Of a stretch of 64,000 bases of DNA, positions 8,243 to 17,771 are shown in pieces (position 1 is the first letter of the stretch; each line of letters opens with the position of its first letter). The DNA is taken from contig NZ_SMGE01000001.1 in NCBI RefSeq assembly GCF_004339525.1, positions 5,828,001 through 5,892,000 of the forward strand. Direction: 5' to 3'. The translations under genes and the position numbers were made by a program. The notes beneath the pieces were generated by a model. It saw only the letters and a list, made by a program, of their open reading frames with translations. It did not search any database and had not been told where the DNA came from. The DNA is from Flavobacterium sp. 90. GTDB lineage: Bacteria; Bacteroidota; Bacteroidia; Flavobacteriales; Flavobacteriaceae.

Positions 8243-10615
8243 CTACTTCAAATCAATATCAACCTTATCAATTATTCCTGTAAACTTAAATGGAAGTTTA
8301 TAGGATTTTGCAACCGGAGATCCTGTATCTTCTCCAATTCCGAAAGTATCGATTCCAAAACGAGCCGCGACGGTTTTATCGATTCTGCCTTCTCCGACTA
8401 ACTTATCGTTAATATAAAGTTTTCCGGTTCCGCCTTTTCCGGTTCCCCCTCCATCATAAGCAAAATCAAATCTGACCGTACTTTTTCCCAATGGCAATGA
8501 TTCTTTCGAAGTAATCACGTAACGGTTATCATCAAAATAATTATAATGATACACCAGTTTTCCGTTCTGTACATAAAAAACAAATCCTGCTGAACTTCCA
8601 CCAGAAGCCACAATAACACCGCTGTCTGATTTTGATTTTAGTTCAATTTCAGCCGTAATACTGTGCGATTTATTTTTAGTATTCGGAGAAGCTGTTTCTG
8701 CCAGTCTGATTGCCCCTGAATAAAAAGTAAAATGCTTACGTTTAGGATCAGACGGAGTAGGTTTCGGCGAAATCAATCTGCCTGTTCCTCTGTCATCTAA
8801 CGGATAGACATTATATTTCTTTGCTTCTTCCTCAAAAATTGCCTTTAATTCTTTCAATTTTTCAGGATTTTTCTTTGCTAAATCAACAGATTCACTGTAA
8901 TCTTCATCAATATTATAAAGTTCCCATTTGTCTTTATCCCAATTTCCAGGTGCAAAGTCCTGTTTCCAGGGAAAAGTATGCTGGGCAGCAGCAACCCAGC
9001 CATTATCATAAATGGCTCTGTTGCTAAAAATCTCAAAATATTGTCTGGTTCTAACAGGTTTAGCGTTTTTATCTGCAAAAGTCGATAAGAAAGAAACACC
9101 ATCCATAGGTTTTTGCTCTACGCCATCAACGGTTTTTGGAGCCGGAAGATGAGAAGCCTCTAAAATTGTAGGAAGCACATCTATTAAATGAACAAACTGA
9201 CTGCGCATCCCGCCTTTATCTTTAATTACTTTTGGCCAGCTTACAACCATTGGGTTTCGGCTTCCGCCAAAGTGAGAAGCTACTTGTTTTACCCATTGAA
9301 AAGGCGCATTTCCTGCCCACGCCCATCCTACAGGATAATGCGGTTCTGTATCAGGATCACCAATTTGATCTAAATGTTTTAAGTTATCAGCCAAAGGTGT
9401 TGCTATACCGCTCAATGCTTTTATCTCATTTACCGTTCCTTCCATTCCTCCTTCTGAACTTGCTCCGTTGTCCCCTACTATATAAAATATCAACGTATTA
9501 TCGGCATCCGGAAGTTTATTAATAGCTTCTAAAAGCCTTCCTGTTTCATGATCCGCAAACGAAAGATATCCGGCATAATTTTCCATTAAACGTGCAAATA
9601 ATTTTTTCTGATCTTCCGAAAGTTTGTCCCAAGGCGTAACCCAGTCCGGTCTTGGAGTAAGTTTTGTTCCTGGCGGAATAATTCCCATTTTCAACTGGCG
9701 CTCGTAAGTCTCTTGTCTTACAACATCCCAGCCTTTGTCAAATTGACCTCTAAATTTTTCGCGCCATTCTTTTGGTGCATGATGCGGAGCGTGTGCAGCA
9801 CCGGGAGCAAAATACATCATGACTGGCTTTTGAGGTGCAACCGATTTACTGTATTGCAGCCAGTTAATTGCTCTATCTGTCATATCCGTCATAAAATGAT
9901 AACCTTGTTCAGGAGATTTATCCGGCTCAACCGCTTTTGTGTTTTCAAAAAGAACCGGGTAATACTGATGTGTTTCTCCTGCATTAAATCCATAAAAATA
10001 ATCAAATCCTAAACCCGTAGGCCAGCGGTCAAAAGGACCAGCCACTGAAGTCTCCCAATCTGGTGTATTATGATTTTTTCCAAACCAACTCGTACTATAC
10101 CCATTTCCTTTTAAAATTCTGCCTGATGTTGCAGTAGTTTTTGGAATCATGCAATTATAACTCGGATACCCAGTCGCCCATTCCGCCAAAAAGCCTGAAC
10201 CAGCATTGTGATGATTTCTTCCTGTCAATAACGCAGCTCTGGAAGGCCCACAAATCGAAGTAGTATGAAATCTATTGTATTTTAAGCCATTAGCCGCAAG
10301 CTTATCCAATTCTGGAGTAGGAACTGGTCCGCCAAAAGTACTTACTTGTCCAAAACCAACATCATCTAAAAGTATGATTATCACATTTGGCGCTCCTTGC
10401 GGAGGTGTAACAAGTTTTGGCCATTCTTCTTTTGAATCTTTATAAGTTTCTCCAATTTTACCGCCAAAAGGAGGTTCTGGAATTGGCAATGTAGTCCGGT
10501 CTAATTCTCCAGAATCTGTTTTTTCTGTTACGGAATCCGTTTTCTGAGATTGATTACAGCTGAAAAAAAATACAGCCAAAATCAAAAGCAGTTTTGGGTA
10601 AGTAAAGTGTTTCAT
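8243..10615 (-). CDS. Lipoprotein arylsulfatase (alkaline-phosphatase superfamily)
   Basis: This 790-residue protein starts with a lipoprotein signal (lipobox FFFSC, Cys20), so it is probably anchored in a membrane facing the periplasm or cell surface. The sulfatase signature [12 protein letters not shown] starts at Cys122. That Cys is the type matured to formylglycine, so an FGE or anSME enzyme is needed elsewhere in the genome. Metal-binding LLDDVGFG (about 82-89) and the GDNGAS segment are present. The C-terminal ~170 residues form a beta-rich, lectin-like extension. It is transcribed alone. A dyad element shared with the DUF1254 operon lies 62 bp upstream of the start. Confidence 0.92.
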   Translation of the reverse strand: MKHFTYPKLLLILAVFFFSCNQSQKTDSVTEKTDSGELDRTTLPIPEPPFGGKIGETYKDSKEEWPKLVTPPQGAPNVIIILLDDVGFGQVSTFGGPVPTPELDKLAANGLKYNRFHTTSICGPSRAALLTGRNHHNAGSGFLAEWATGYPSYNCMIPKTTATSGRILKGNGYSTSWFGKNHNTPDWETSVAGPFDRWPTGLGFDYFYGFNAGETHQYYPVLFENTKAVEPDKSPEQGYHFMTDMTDRAINWLQYSKSVAPQKPVMMYFAPGAAHAPHHAPKEWREKFRGQFDKGWDVVRQETYERQLKMGIIPPGTKLTPRPDWVTPWDKLSEDQKKLFARLMENYAGYLSFADHETGRLLEAINKLPDADNTLIFYIVGDNGASSEGGMEGTVNEIKALSGIATPLADNLKHLDQIGDPDTEPHYPVGWAWAGNAPFQWVKQVASHFGGSRNPMVVSWPKVIKDKGGMRSQFVHLIDVLPTILEASHLPAPKTVDGVEQKPMDGVSFLSTFADKNAKPVRTRQYFEIFSNRAIYDNGWVAAAQHTFPWKQDFAPGNWDKDKWELYNIDEDYSESVDLAKKNPEKLKELKAIFEEEAKKYNVYPLDDRGTGRLISPKPTPSDPKRKHFTFYSGAIRLAETASPNTKNKSHSITAEIELKSKSDSGVIVASGGSSAGFVFYVQNGKLVYHYNYFDDNRYVITSKESLPLGKSTVRFDFAYDGGGTGKGGTGKLYINDKLVGEGRIDKTVAARFGIDTFGIGEDTGSPVAKSYKLPFKFTGIIDKVDIDLK

Positions 10616-10676
10616 ATTTCTAAATTTTGTGACAACACTAATTTACAAACATGGCAATTACAAAAAATTTTATAAA

Positions 10677-10700
10677 TGTTGCAAATTATAATCTGCAACA
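10677..10700. promoter_or_regulatory. 24-bp palindromic operator candidate upstream of the arylsulfatase
   Basis: The half-sites TGTTGCAAATTA and TAATCTGCAACA form a dyad with one mismatched pair. The element matches 21 of 24 positions of the perfect palindrome at 55914-55937, upstream of the second sulfatase operon. A homodimeric regulator is inferred. The rest of the 10616-10936 gap holds only the XRE promoter block. Confidence 0.65.
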
Positions 10701-10867
10701 AACTTTTTTTAAACTATAGTTAAGTCATCCTTAAACTAAAATCACAAATTCTTATATTATCTTATAAATTCACTTGCAAATAGGCTAATTTCTTCAAATC
10801 TTCCCAAAAATGGTTTGTATGAACTTTTCATAATATCGTTTTTAAATTTAGATTACGGATATTTTTC

Positions 10868-10875
10868 TATCTTTG
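10868..10875 (+). promoter_or_regulatory. -7 element (TATCTTTG) of XRE gene copy 1
   Basis: It matches TAnnTTTG. The block from about 10852 to the start codon is highly similar to the one before XRE copy 2 and includes a small GGAT/ATCC hairpin in the leader. Confidence 0.7.
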
Positions 10876-10936
10876 AAATTCAGGATTTTTATCCGAATGG
10901 CTTTACATTTGGGCCTTTAGAAAATTGATATTCATT

Positions 10937-11341
10937 ATGGAACAGAAAATACATCAGGGAAGAAACGTAAAACGATTCAGAGAAATGCTTGGAGTCAAAC
11001 AAGATGCATTGGCTTTTGATTTGGGAAATGACTGGAATCAGAAGAAAATTTCTATACTGGAGCAGAAAGATATTATTGAAGATGGTCTGTTGAAACAAAT
11101 TTCGGCAGTATTAAGAATCCCTGTTGAAGCTTTTCAAAATTTTGATGAAGAGCAAGCAGTTAATATTATTTCTAATACATTTGGAGAACACGCCTTTACT
11201 AATTCATTTAATGGAACACTTAATATCCATCCAATTGACAAATTGATTCAACTTCACGAAGAAAAAATTGTGCTATACGAGCGAATGTTGAAAGAAAAAG
11301 AGGAAATGATGGCAAGACTTGAAAAATTACTTGATAAATAA
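10937..11341 (+). CDS. XRE-type HTH regulator, copy 1
   Basis: This 134-residue protein has an N-terminal XRE-like helix-turn-helix (about 6-68: GRNVKRFREMLGVKQDALAF then WNQKKISILEQ), an acidic linker and a C-terminal coiled coil (YERMLKEKEEMMARLEKLL) likely to dimerise. The ATG at 10937 is chosen over the upstream in-frame ATG at 10925 because it matches the start of the paralogue at 56875. The two differ mainly in the middle (about residues 80-100). A promoter lies about 60 bp upstream and a terminator follows. Targets are unknown. Confidence 0.88.
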   Translation: MEQKIHQGRNVKRFREMLGVKQDALAFDLGNDWNQKKISILEQKDIIEDGLLKQISAVLRIPVEAFQNFDEEQAVNIISNTFGEHAFTNSFNGTLNIHPIDKLIQLHEEKIVLYERMLKEKEEMMARLEKLLDK

Positions 11342-11366
11342 TCTATATTTAAAGATATAATAATTC

Positions 11367-11397
11367 AAAAAAAGAGACTAGAAAGTCTCTTTTTTTT
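11367..11397 (+). terminator. Terminator of XRE copy 1
   Basis: The stem AGAGACT / AGTCTCT has an AGAA loop. It is extended by A-T pairs and followed by eight or more T. A sister terminator follows XRE copy 2. Confidence 0.85.
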
Positions 11398-11412
11398 GAT
11401 AGTATTTACCCG

Positions 11413-11587
11413 TGCTGGCGCGAGTGCAATGTCATTAAGTTAAGCTTTTTTGAACTATAATTTTTATAAAAACGCAAAGTCGCGAAATGACAAAACCTTT
11501 GCGATTTCGCGACTTTGCGTGAGATTTATGCGATATAGTATTAAAAATATTTTTCCTTAACTTAATGACATTGCGCGCTAGCGAGCA
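11413..11587. mobile_element. MITE-like nested palindromic element
   Basis: Perfect 19-bp outer inverted repeats (11426-11444 GCAATGTCATTAAGTTAAG and its complement at 11556-11574) extend imperfectly to TGCT/AGCA ends. Inside is a second perfect 17-bp inverted repeat (11472-11488 and 11504-11520, ACGCAAAGTCGCGAAAT) with a 15-base loop. No coding capacity. The layout fits a non-autonomous transposable palindrome; no clear target duplication is visible. Confidence 0.65.
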
Positions 11588-11641
11588 AATTCAGAAAACA
11601 TTCAGACAACTTTAACCAAAAACCAAATCATTAATAAACAA

Positions 11642-12709
11642 ATGAACCAAAGAGAAACTGATTTAATTACAATAAAAAAATTTATAGCCGAGAAAGACGG
11701 TGATGGATTTTTTAATAGCAAAATTTCTTTTATTCACGTCTATGAAGACGATGAAGAAATTCTTTTACTTCTTTGTCAAATCTTCGAATCTGACTGGCAT
11801 AAAGATCATGAATATATGGCGAGGGATTTTCAGGAAATTTCAAATCCTCTTACGGCAGAATCTTTATTTAAAGTAGCATTTTCTGATTTTGAATACCTTA
11901 GATGGAATGAATACTTTCCTTTGCAAAGAAAATGTACTTGGGCACTTGCCGACATTGGTACTAATGAAGCTAAAAAATATTTAGAACAAATAGAAGAACA
12001 AGCCAATGAAACAATAGCTAAATACGCCATCAAAAGACTAGACTTATGGGATTTTGAATTCAGAAGAAAAGTTTCTGTCTTAGGAGAATCAAGCTATAAA
12101 GGTTTTGCGATAGCGCTTGAAAGTTATTCGGAAAGGCTAAAAGAATTACCCCAAAATGGACAAAATATCATAGGATATCTAATGAAAAACCTTCATACTA
12201 TTGATACTCCGCCATATAATTATATAGCAAAGGAATATATTGTATTATATCTTGTTAATGAAAAAAGTACAGCTGCTTCTATTATAGAAAGCCAAGATCG
12301 TGAGAAACCTGATTATAGTAGTTTGAAAGCAAATTCATTACAACAAAGTTTTCTATCAATAATACACAATTACAACTCGAGAGAAAAAGAAAATCAAGAA
12401 AGTGTATTGGCTATTTGGATAAAAAAAGAGGTCTTTAAAGAGATTTTACAAAAAGTAACACCAAATTGGAATCCCGATTATGATTATTTTGGAAAAGAAC
12501 TCGAAAGGCAAACCATACAACTTGATTTAAAGGAAGAAGATTTTGAGAAATTGATAAAAGAAAATATTGAATTTGTATTCGACATTTCTGATTTTATTAA
12601 AGAACAAAAACAATATATCAGCCAAAATCAGATCGATAAACTAATGCTTCCAAAAGAAAGGATAGTTGATTTTGAAACACCCGAACTCATCGATGAGAGA
12701 TGGATGTAA
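11642..12709 (+). CDS. HEAT-repeat-like hypothetical protein
   Basis: This 355-residue soluble protein has no signal peptide. Around residues 95-135 it contains a HEAT/ARM-like helical pair (ALADIGTNEAKKYLEQI, then ETIAKYAIKRL). The C-terminal half is acidic and helical. HEAT scaffolds mediate protein contacts, and no catalytic motif is visible. It lies between the palindromic element and the eCIS locus, on the same strand but separated from the latter by two hairpins, so it is probably not part of the eCIS transcript. Confidence 0.65.
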   Translation: MNQRETDLITIKKFIAEKDGDGFFNSKISFIHVYEDDEEILLLLCQIFESDWHKDHEYMARDFQEISNPLTAESLFKVAFSDFEYLRWNEYFPLQRKCTWALADIGTNEAKKYLEQIEEQANETIAKYAIKRLDLWDFEFRRKVSVLGESSYKGFAIALESYSERLKELPQNGQNIIGYLMKNLHTIDTPPYNYIAKEYIVLYLVNEKSTAASIIESQDREKPDYSSLKANSLQQSFLSIIHNYNSREKENQESVLAIWIKKEVFKEILQKVTPNWNPDYDYFGKELERQTIQLDLKEEDFEKLIKENIEFVFDISDFIKEQKQYISQNQIDKLMLPKERIVDFETPELIDERWM

Positions 12710-12767
12710 ACAACTTTAACCTCACAAAAACAGAACATAACTAAATTATTTAGTGACAAAACGCAAA

Positions 12768-12796
12768 AGCTTCGGAGAAATCCGGAGCTTTTTTTT
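12768..12796 (+). terminator. Intrinsic terminator
   Basis: The stem AGCTTCGGA / TCCGGAGCT has a GAAA tetraloop, one G-U pair and eight T. It ends the HEAT-like gene transcript. Confidence 0.85.
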
Positions 12797-12872
12797 GCTC
12801 ATAATCTTACTGATTTCAAGGAATCACAAATCGAACACAACTAACTAACAACCAATATCTTAAATAAATCAA

Positions 12873-12894
12873 AAAAGGGGAATTTTCCCCTTTT
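12873..12894. terminator. A/T-flanked hairpin upstream of the eCIS
   Basis: AAAAGGGGAA / TTCCCCTTTT is a near-continuous 22-base dyad. It acts as a second insulating terminator before the eCIS. The following ~160 bp up to 13052 must hold the eCIS promoter, but no convincing TAnnTTTG element was seen there. Confidence 0.6.
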
Positions 12895-13051
12895 CTGGTA
12901 CACTTACATTTATCTAATTTAGTCAAATCTTAAAAGCCCTGTTAATCACAAGTTTAAAGCACAGTCAGAAGCCCCAATTCTAATTACACTCTGCGCCTCT
13001 TATTCCTTTCCATACATTTCAATTAGTATTTATAATAAATTTTATCCAAAG

Positions 13052-13648
13052 ATGATTTTTGAAGTAATACAAATAATTTCAGAACAAGTAAACAACTATC
13101 TCGAAGAAATTGGGTTAGAGAAATCTATTGTCCCTGAAAATATTGCTTTTTTAGAATCTCAAAAAGACGATACAGGCGAAGTATTAAAAGATGGCGTGGC
13201 ACTTACCGTAATCAATTTAGCCGAAGAAGCTACTTTAAAAAACTTCCCAAATCATAGTACTGAAAATACTAAAACAATTTACAAAAACAGTGTCATCAAT
13301 TTAAATCTCTATATCCTTTTTAGTGCAAATAGAGATAAATACGTCAATTCTCTTAAGGATATTTCGAAAATTATTGAGTTTTTTCAGGGGAAAAAGCTTT
13401 TTACTCAAGCCAATACCATCTTTAACAGAAACAGCAGCGCAATGAGCAATGTAGACAACTTTAGATTTACGGTTGAGCTCTACACTCCCACTTTTGAAGA
13501 ATTAAATTATATCTGGGGAACATTGGGTGGAAAACAGCTTCCATCGGCTTTATATAAAGTGAGCATGATACAAATTGAGCGCAATATTACCCAGGCAGAA
13601 GGACAGCTTATTGGTGAATTTTCAGGTGTAACCAAAAGAAAAGAATAG
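13052..13648 (+). CDS. eCIS cap/terminator protein, DUF4255 (Afp16/Pvc16 type)
   Basis: This 198-residue protein has the DUF4255 pattern: N-terminal MIFEVIQIISEQVNNYL, a central KNSVINLNLYILFSAN strand and a C-terminal WGTLGGKQLPSALYKVSMIQIE. In Afp and PVC the homologue (Afp16) caps the distal end of tube and sheath and fixes particle length. Here it opens the eCIS gene cluster instead of closing it, as seen in other Bacteroidota loci. The next gene starts 2 bp downstream, so the two are translationally linked. Confidence 0.85.
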   Translation: MIFEVIQIISEQVNNYLEEIGLEKSIVPENIAFLESQKDDTGEVLKDGVALTVINLAEEATLKNFPNHSTENTKTIYKNSVINLNLYILFSANRDKYVNSLKDISKIIEFFQGKKLFTQANTIFNRNSSAMSNVDNFRFTVELYTPTFEELNYIWGTLGGKQLPSALYKVSMIQIERNITQAEGQLIGEFSGVTKRKE

Positions 13649-13650
13649 TC

Positions 13651-14493
13651 ATGAGTTATTCTAGTACATACGGATTGTTATTTGAAGTAACGCTTCTTCA
13701 CAATTATTTTTTGAATAATGGAGAAAAAACTTTTGCAAGCATGCCTCCTGCTGATCAGGAAAAAATGCTTCAGCAATTTAATACAGACGCATTTTCGACA
13801 ATAACACCAACTTTGGAAACCAATTCTGTACTCAAAAACTACAAAATGGTATTCAAAAAAACTAAAACAGGTTTCAGTATATACATCAAAGTCAAAGAAG
13901 CAAATGCATTCGACCCATTTATAGAAGTCCCTGTTGATTTGAACTTGAATTTTTTAATCAAAATTAATGACTATCAATTTGAAAATTATACTAATCTTGA
14001 TTTTGCTCCTACTCAGGTATATCTTTTCAGTAATGTAAAACCATTAACTGAACCGGTTTCGTTTAAATATCTTCCAAAAATAAATGACAACAAACTTATT
14101 TCAAATGCCTATTTAGTATCTGAAAAAACTACTGTCAATTTAATTTCTACACTTCAGCCATCAGAACAGCAAGGTGTTTTTGGGCTTATTTCATTAACCG
14201 CAAAAGGCGACAATATTTTGGGGAATATTGTAGACGAATTTGGAAAATTGATAAGTCCAAATTTTAAAATTCATTTTGATAATCGAAAAACACTTTGGAA
14301 ATATATCAACCGTAAAGCAGGAACCATAATCGAAACCAAAACCGTAAAACCACTAACACGCTCCGGTTTTGTAGAAATTGACCCGCTTAATGACTTTGAT
14401 CCTTCAGAACCGGCAGAAAGTCAATACCCAAATCCATCTGTAAAATCAATACTAAAAATCGATAGTGATTACTATTCAGAAATATTTATTTAA
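13651..14493 (+). CDS. eCIS accessory protein of unknown fold
   Basis: This 280-residue protein has no signal peptide and no recognised domain. It is predicted to be beta-rich in its middle and C-terminal parts. It is sandwiched between the cap gene (2 bp) and the sheath gene (21 bp). Position alone suggests a structural role at the distal end, for example a cap adaptor like those described for the Algoriphagus eCIS; that is inference. The C-terminal DFDPSEPAESQYPNPSV is probably flexible. Confidence 0.7.
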   Translation: MSYSSTYGLLFEVTLLHNYFLNNGEKTFASMPPADQEKMLQQFNTDAFSTITPTLETNSVLKNYKMVFKKTKTGFSIYIKVKEANAFDPFIEVPVDLNLNFLIKINDYQFENYTNLDFAPTQVYLFSNVKPLTEPVSFKYLPKINDNKLISNAYLVSEKTTVNLISTLQPSEQQGVFGLISLTAKGDNILGNIVDEFGKLISPNFKIHFDNRKTLWKYINRKAGTIIETKTVKPLTRSGFVEIDPLNDFDPSEPAESQYPNPSVKSILKIDSDYYSEIFI

Positions 14494-14514
14494 TAATTAA
14501 AAAACAATTCAATT

Positions 14515-16689
14515 ATGGCAACAACTTACAAAACGCCTGGAGTATATGTTGAGGAAATCGTAAAGTTTCCCCCTTCTGTTGCCCAGGTAGAGACAGCGAT
14601 TCCTGCTTTTATTGGCTATACAGAAAAAGCCACTAACAAGATTAATGGAGATTTGAAATTGAAACCAACAAGAATAACATCTCTTTTGGAGTACGAACGT
14701 TTTTTTGGCTTTGCAAAACCAGAGACAACAATTAGTGTTACCATTAATGATATAGTTGATAATGGCACGACAGCAAGAACTGTTATTGTAAATCAACCAT
14801 CGAGCAGACAGCCTTTTTTGATGTATTATTCGCTGCAATTGTTTTTTGCAAATGGCGGTGGTCCATGTTACATTATATCAGTTGGCCGTTATGGCGATGA
14901 TTTGGATGACGCTGACGCAAAAGTAACCTCTATAAATGATAGTTCACAATTAAAAAAAGGTTTGCTTGAACTAGAAAAAATGGATGAACCTACACTTATC
15001 CTTTTTCCGGATGCTACTCAAGTAACCGGTATCAATACAACTGATTTTTATGGCTTGTATAATGATGCCTTAAACCAATGTAGAAATCTGCAGGATCGTT
15101 TTACAATAATTGACACGCTTAGCTATGATGCTACCAGCCCAACAGATACAAACGTTGACGACTTGAGAGGAGTTATTAGTTCAGAGAAAGATACTTTAAA
15201 ATATGGAGCTGCTTATTATCCGCATTTAGAGACTATTCTGGATTACAGATACAATGCAAGCGAAATTATGATTAAGCATTTTACCTCGCCTACGCCTAAT
15301 GCAATGTCAACTGTATTGAGCGATTTATCAGGTTCAAAAAATGCAATTGTACCATTAATCAACAAATTAAAAACAGTTCCGGGAACAAATGATAATCTAA
15401 CCGGAAGTATAGCCGACGTTTTGAAGTTTATTGAATCAACAAACGGCTTTAGTAATGCAGCAGCAACTGCAGCGGCAAAAGCAGTTATCACCGGAGGAGG
15501 AACACAAGCAGATGCAGATGCCGCAGCTGCAGCCGCAGGAACTTTTACGGTGGCAAAAAACAATGACTTTATACTCTTATTCGAAGCTTTGAATAAAGAT
15601 CTCGCCAATCTTATAGGAGAAAAAGAAAAAATTAAAAAAGCAGCATTAGCAGCAATAGCTTCTGATGAAGAAGATCAACCAACCAGAGACGCTATTACGG
15701 CAGCTTTAAAAACGCTCACTGATCCTTTTGAATTGGACGATAAAATTGAAAGCGTTAAAACCAATTTGGCTGATTTATTAGGAAAAGCAAAAACTGCAAA
15801 TAACAAAGTAAAAATAACAGCAAATATTAAAGGAGCGCCAGGTGTTCCAACGGTACTATCTGAAATTGCAAAAATCTTGCATTTCACAGCACCGGATTCT
15901 ATCCTTGACTTGCCTGTAGCTATTACCTTTGATGTTGATCTTTTTGCACCTATTGCAGCTAATATTGATGCAATTACTGCTGCTGTAACACTCGCAAAAC
16001 CAAATGATACAAATAACGGCGCCATGAATGGTCGTTTTCTGGCAGATATTACAGAGCTTGATAACGTAACCTACAATAAAATACTTTCCGAAATTTCTAA
16101 TCTTTCTATAACGCTGCCGCCAAGTTCTGCCATAGCAGGAATTTATGCAAGAGTTGATAGTGATCGCGGAGTATGGAAAGCACCGGCAAATGTTAGTTTA
16201 AACTATGTCATCACGCCTACGGTAAAAATCACTAATAATATACAAGACGGATTAAATATTGATACCGTTGCAGGAAAATCTATTAATGCTATCAGAACAT
16301 TTACCGGCAAAGGAACCTTGGTTTGGGGGTCAAGAACCTTAGCTGGTAACGATAGCGAATGGCGTTATGTTCCGGTTCGCCGATTTTTTAATATGGCGGA
16401 AGAATCCATTAAAAAAGCAAGCGAACAATTCGTTTTTGAACCTAACGATGCCAATACCTGGATAAGAGTAAGAGCTATGATTGAGAATTTTTTAATTCTT
16501 CAATGGAGAGCCGGAGCTTTGGCGGGAGCAAAACCAGAACAAGCATTCTATGTAAGAATCGGACTGGGACAAACCATGTCTGCGGTGGATATTTTAGACG
16601 GTAAAATGATAATCGAAATTGGTTTGGCAGTAGTTCGTCCAGCGGAGTTTATCATCCTTCGTTTCTCTCACAAAATGCAGGAATCTTAA
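14515..16689 (+). CDS. eCIS contractile sheath protein
   Basis: This 724-residue protein is a contractile tail sheath (PF04984 family). The N-terminus KTPGVYVEEIVKFPPSV is the classical sheath start that hooks to neighbouring subunits. The C-terminal part (about 600-724) holds the conserved GSRTLAGNDSEWRYVPVRR, FNMAEESIKKA and FEPNDANTWIRVR segments. Between them lies a long insertion (about 280-560) that is Ala-rich and helical. The protein is larger than the 350-500 residues usual for Afp-type sheaths. Only one sheath gene is present, against three in Afp. Confidence 0.95.
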   Translation: MATTYKTPGVYVEEIVKFPPSVAQVETAIPAFIGYTEKATNKINGDLKLKPTRITSLLEYERFFGFAKPETTISVTINDIVDNGTTARTVIVNQPSSRQPFLMYYSLQLFFANGGGPCYIISVGRYGDDLDDADAKVTSINDSSQLKKGLLELEKMDEPTLILFPDATQVTGINTTDFYGLYNDALNQCRNLQDRFTIIDTLSYDATSPTDTNVDDLRGVISSEKDTLKYGAAYYPHLETILDYRYNASEIMIKHFTSPTPNAMSTVLSDLSGSKNAIVPLINKLKTVPGTNDNLTGSIADVLKFIESTNGFSNAAATAAAKAVITGGGTQADADAAAAAAGTFTVAKNNDFILLFEALNKDLANLIGEKEKIKKAALAAIASDEEDQPTRDAITAALKTLTDPFELDDKIESVKTNLADLLGKAKTANNKVKITANIKGAPGVPTVLSEIAKILHFTAPDSILDLPVAITFDVDLFAPIAANIDAITAAVTLAKPNDTNNGAMNGRFLADITELDNVTYNKILSEISNLSITLPPSSAIAGIYARVDSDRGVWKAPANVSLNYVITPTVKITNNIQDGLNIDTVAGKSINAIRTFTGKGTLVWGSRTLAGNDSEWRYVPVRRFFNMAEESIKKASEQFVFEPNDANTWIRVRAMIENFLILQWRAGALAGAKPEQAFYVRIGLGQTMSAVDILDGKMIIEIGLAVVRPAEFIILRFSHKMQES

Positions 16690-16720
16690 TTAAATAATCA
16701 TCATTAAAAAAATATAGATC

Positions 16721-17149
16721 ATGAGTTATCCATTATCAAAGTTTCATTTCTCAGTTGACTGGGGTGGAACAAAAATAGGTTTTACAGAAGTTTCCGGATT
16801 AGATGTAGAAACTGAAGTTATTGAATACCGTCAGGGCGCTAGTCCGGAATACAGCAAAATAAAGATGCCGGGCATGCAAAAGTTCTCTAACATTACCATG
16901 AAAAGAGGAACTTTTAAAAGCGATAATGAATATTATGCGTGGTGGAATACGGTAAAACTAAACACCATCGAAAGAAGAGATATTACCATCAAATTACTTA
17001 ACGAGGAACACGAACCGGTGATTACCTGGAAAGTAAAAAATGCATGGCCTACAAAAGTGCAATCAACTGATTTAAAAGCCGATGGAAACGAAGTTGCTAT
17101 CGAGTCTATAGAATTGGTTCACGAAGGCTTATCTATTCAAAATGACTAA
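16721..17149 (+). CDS. eCIS inner tube protein (gp19/Hcp-like, main tube)
   Basis: This 142-residue protein is of the T4 gp19-like tail-tube family (PF06841). Visible features are SKFHFSVDWGG, FTEVSGLDVETEVIEYRQG, MKRGTF and a C-terminal VAIESIELVHEGL strand. It stacks as hexameric rings inside the sheath to form the ejected tube. It lies 31 bp after the sheath gene and 2 bp before the second tube gene. Confidence 0.95.
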   Translation: MSYPLSKFHFSVDWGGTKIGFTEVSGLDVETEVIEYRQGASPEYSKIKMPGMQKFSNITMKRGTFKSDNEYYAWWNTVKLNTIERRDITIKLLNEEHEPVITWKVKNAWPTKVQSTDLKADGNEVAIESIELVHEGLSIQND

Positions 17150-17151
17150 TC

Positions 17152-17598
17152 ATGGCTAATTATTATCCACCCGTAGGTTTTCATTTTCTGGTTGAATTTG
17201 ATCAACTGGGAACAAAAGAAAAAGACCATCAATTTCAATCGGTATCAGGACTTTCTGTAGATCTTGAAACGGAAGAATTTGTCGAGGGTGGAGAAAACAG
17301 ATTCAAACACAAAGTCCCTGTAAAGACCAAATATCCAAATTTGGTTCTCAAAAGAGGGATCCTTATTGATTCTGACGTGATAGAATGGTGCCGAAAAGCA
17401 ATAGAAAATTTCGAATTTAAGCCTGTTGATTTAACGGTAAAACTCTTGGATCAGGACCACAAACCTTTAATGCACTGGAAAGTTGTACATGCCTATCCAG
17501 TAAAATGGGCAGTTGAAGATTTTAGCGCTTTAGAAAGCAAAATTGTTATTGAAAGCTTTGAGCTTACTTATAATTATTTCACTCTTCATAAAAAATAA
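17152..17598 (+). CDS. Second eCIS tube protein (Afp5-like tube initiator)
   Basis: This 148-residue gp19-like paralogue of the preceding gene keeps the same pattern (VGFHFLVEFDQLG, FQSVSGLSVDLETEEFVEGG, LKRGIL, IVIESFELTYNYF). Afp and PVC carry an equivalent second tube gene whose product forms the first ring that joins the tube to the spike and baseplate; the same job is inferred here from order and sequence. Confidence 0.92.
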   Translation: MANYYPPVGFHFLVEFDQLGTKEKDHQFQSVSGLSVDLETEEFVEGGENRFKHKVPVKTKYPNLVLKRGILIDSDVIEWCRKAIENFEFKPVDLTVKLLDQDHKPLMHWKVVHAYPVKWAVEDFSALESKIVIESFELTYNYFTLHKK

Positions 17599-17604
17599 TT
17601 TACC

Positions 17605-17769
17605 ATGCCAATTGAAATCAAAGAGCTTCACATTAAAATAAACGTGAGCGAAAATTCAAATTCGGGTGCAAAACCAGCTTCTTCTTCTTCATCCAGTAAT
17701 GAAAAAGATAATGTGGCTGAGTGTGTCGAGCAAGTAATGAAGATTATCGAACGTAAAAAAGAACGCTGA
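17605..17769 (+). CDS. DUF5908 small eCIS protein
   Basis: A 54-residue protein with ATG at 17605 and stop TGA at 17767-17769. The N-terminus MPIEIKELHIKINV is the DUF5908 signature, followed by a Ser-rich linker and a C-terminal helix ending ERKKER. Such genes occur between the second tube and LysM genes in eCIS loci, the position of afp6. The function is unknown, possibly baseplate assembly. It is flanked by 6 bp and 2 bp spacers. Confidence 0.85.
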   Translation: MPIEIKELHIKINVSENSNSGAKPASSSSSSNEKDNVAECVEQVMKIIERKKER

Positions 17770-17771
17770 TT

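Noticed and set aside
11404..11587. Nested palindrome as a simple terminator or tRNA-like gene
   Set aside because: Stems are too long and no T-run or cloverleaf is present; a mobile palindrome fits better.
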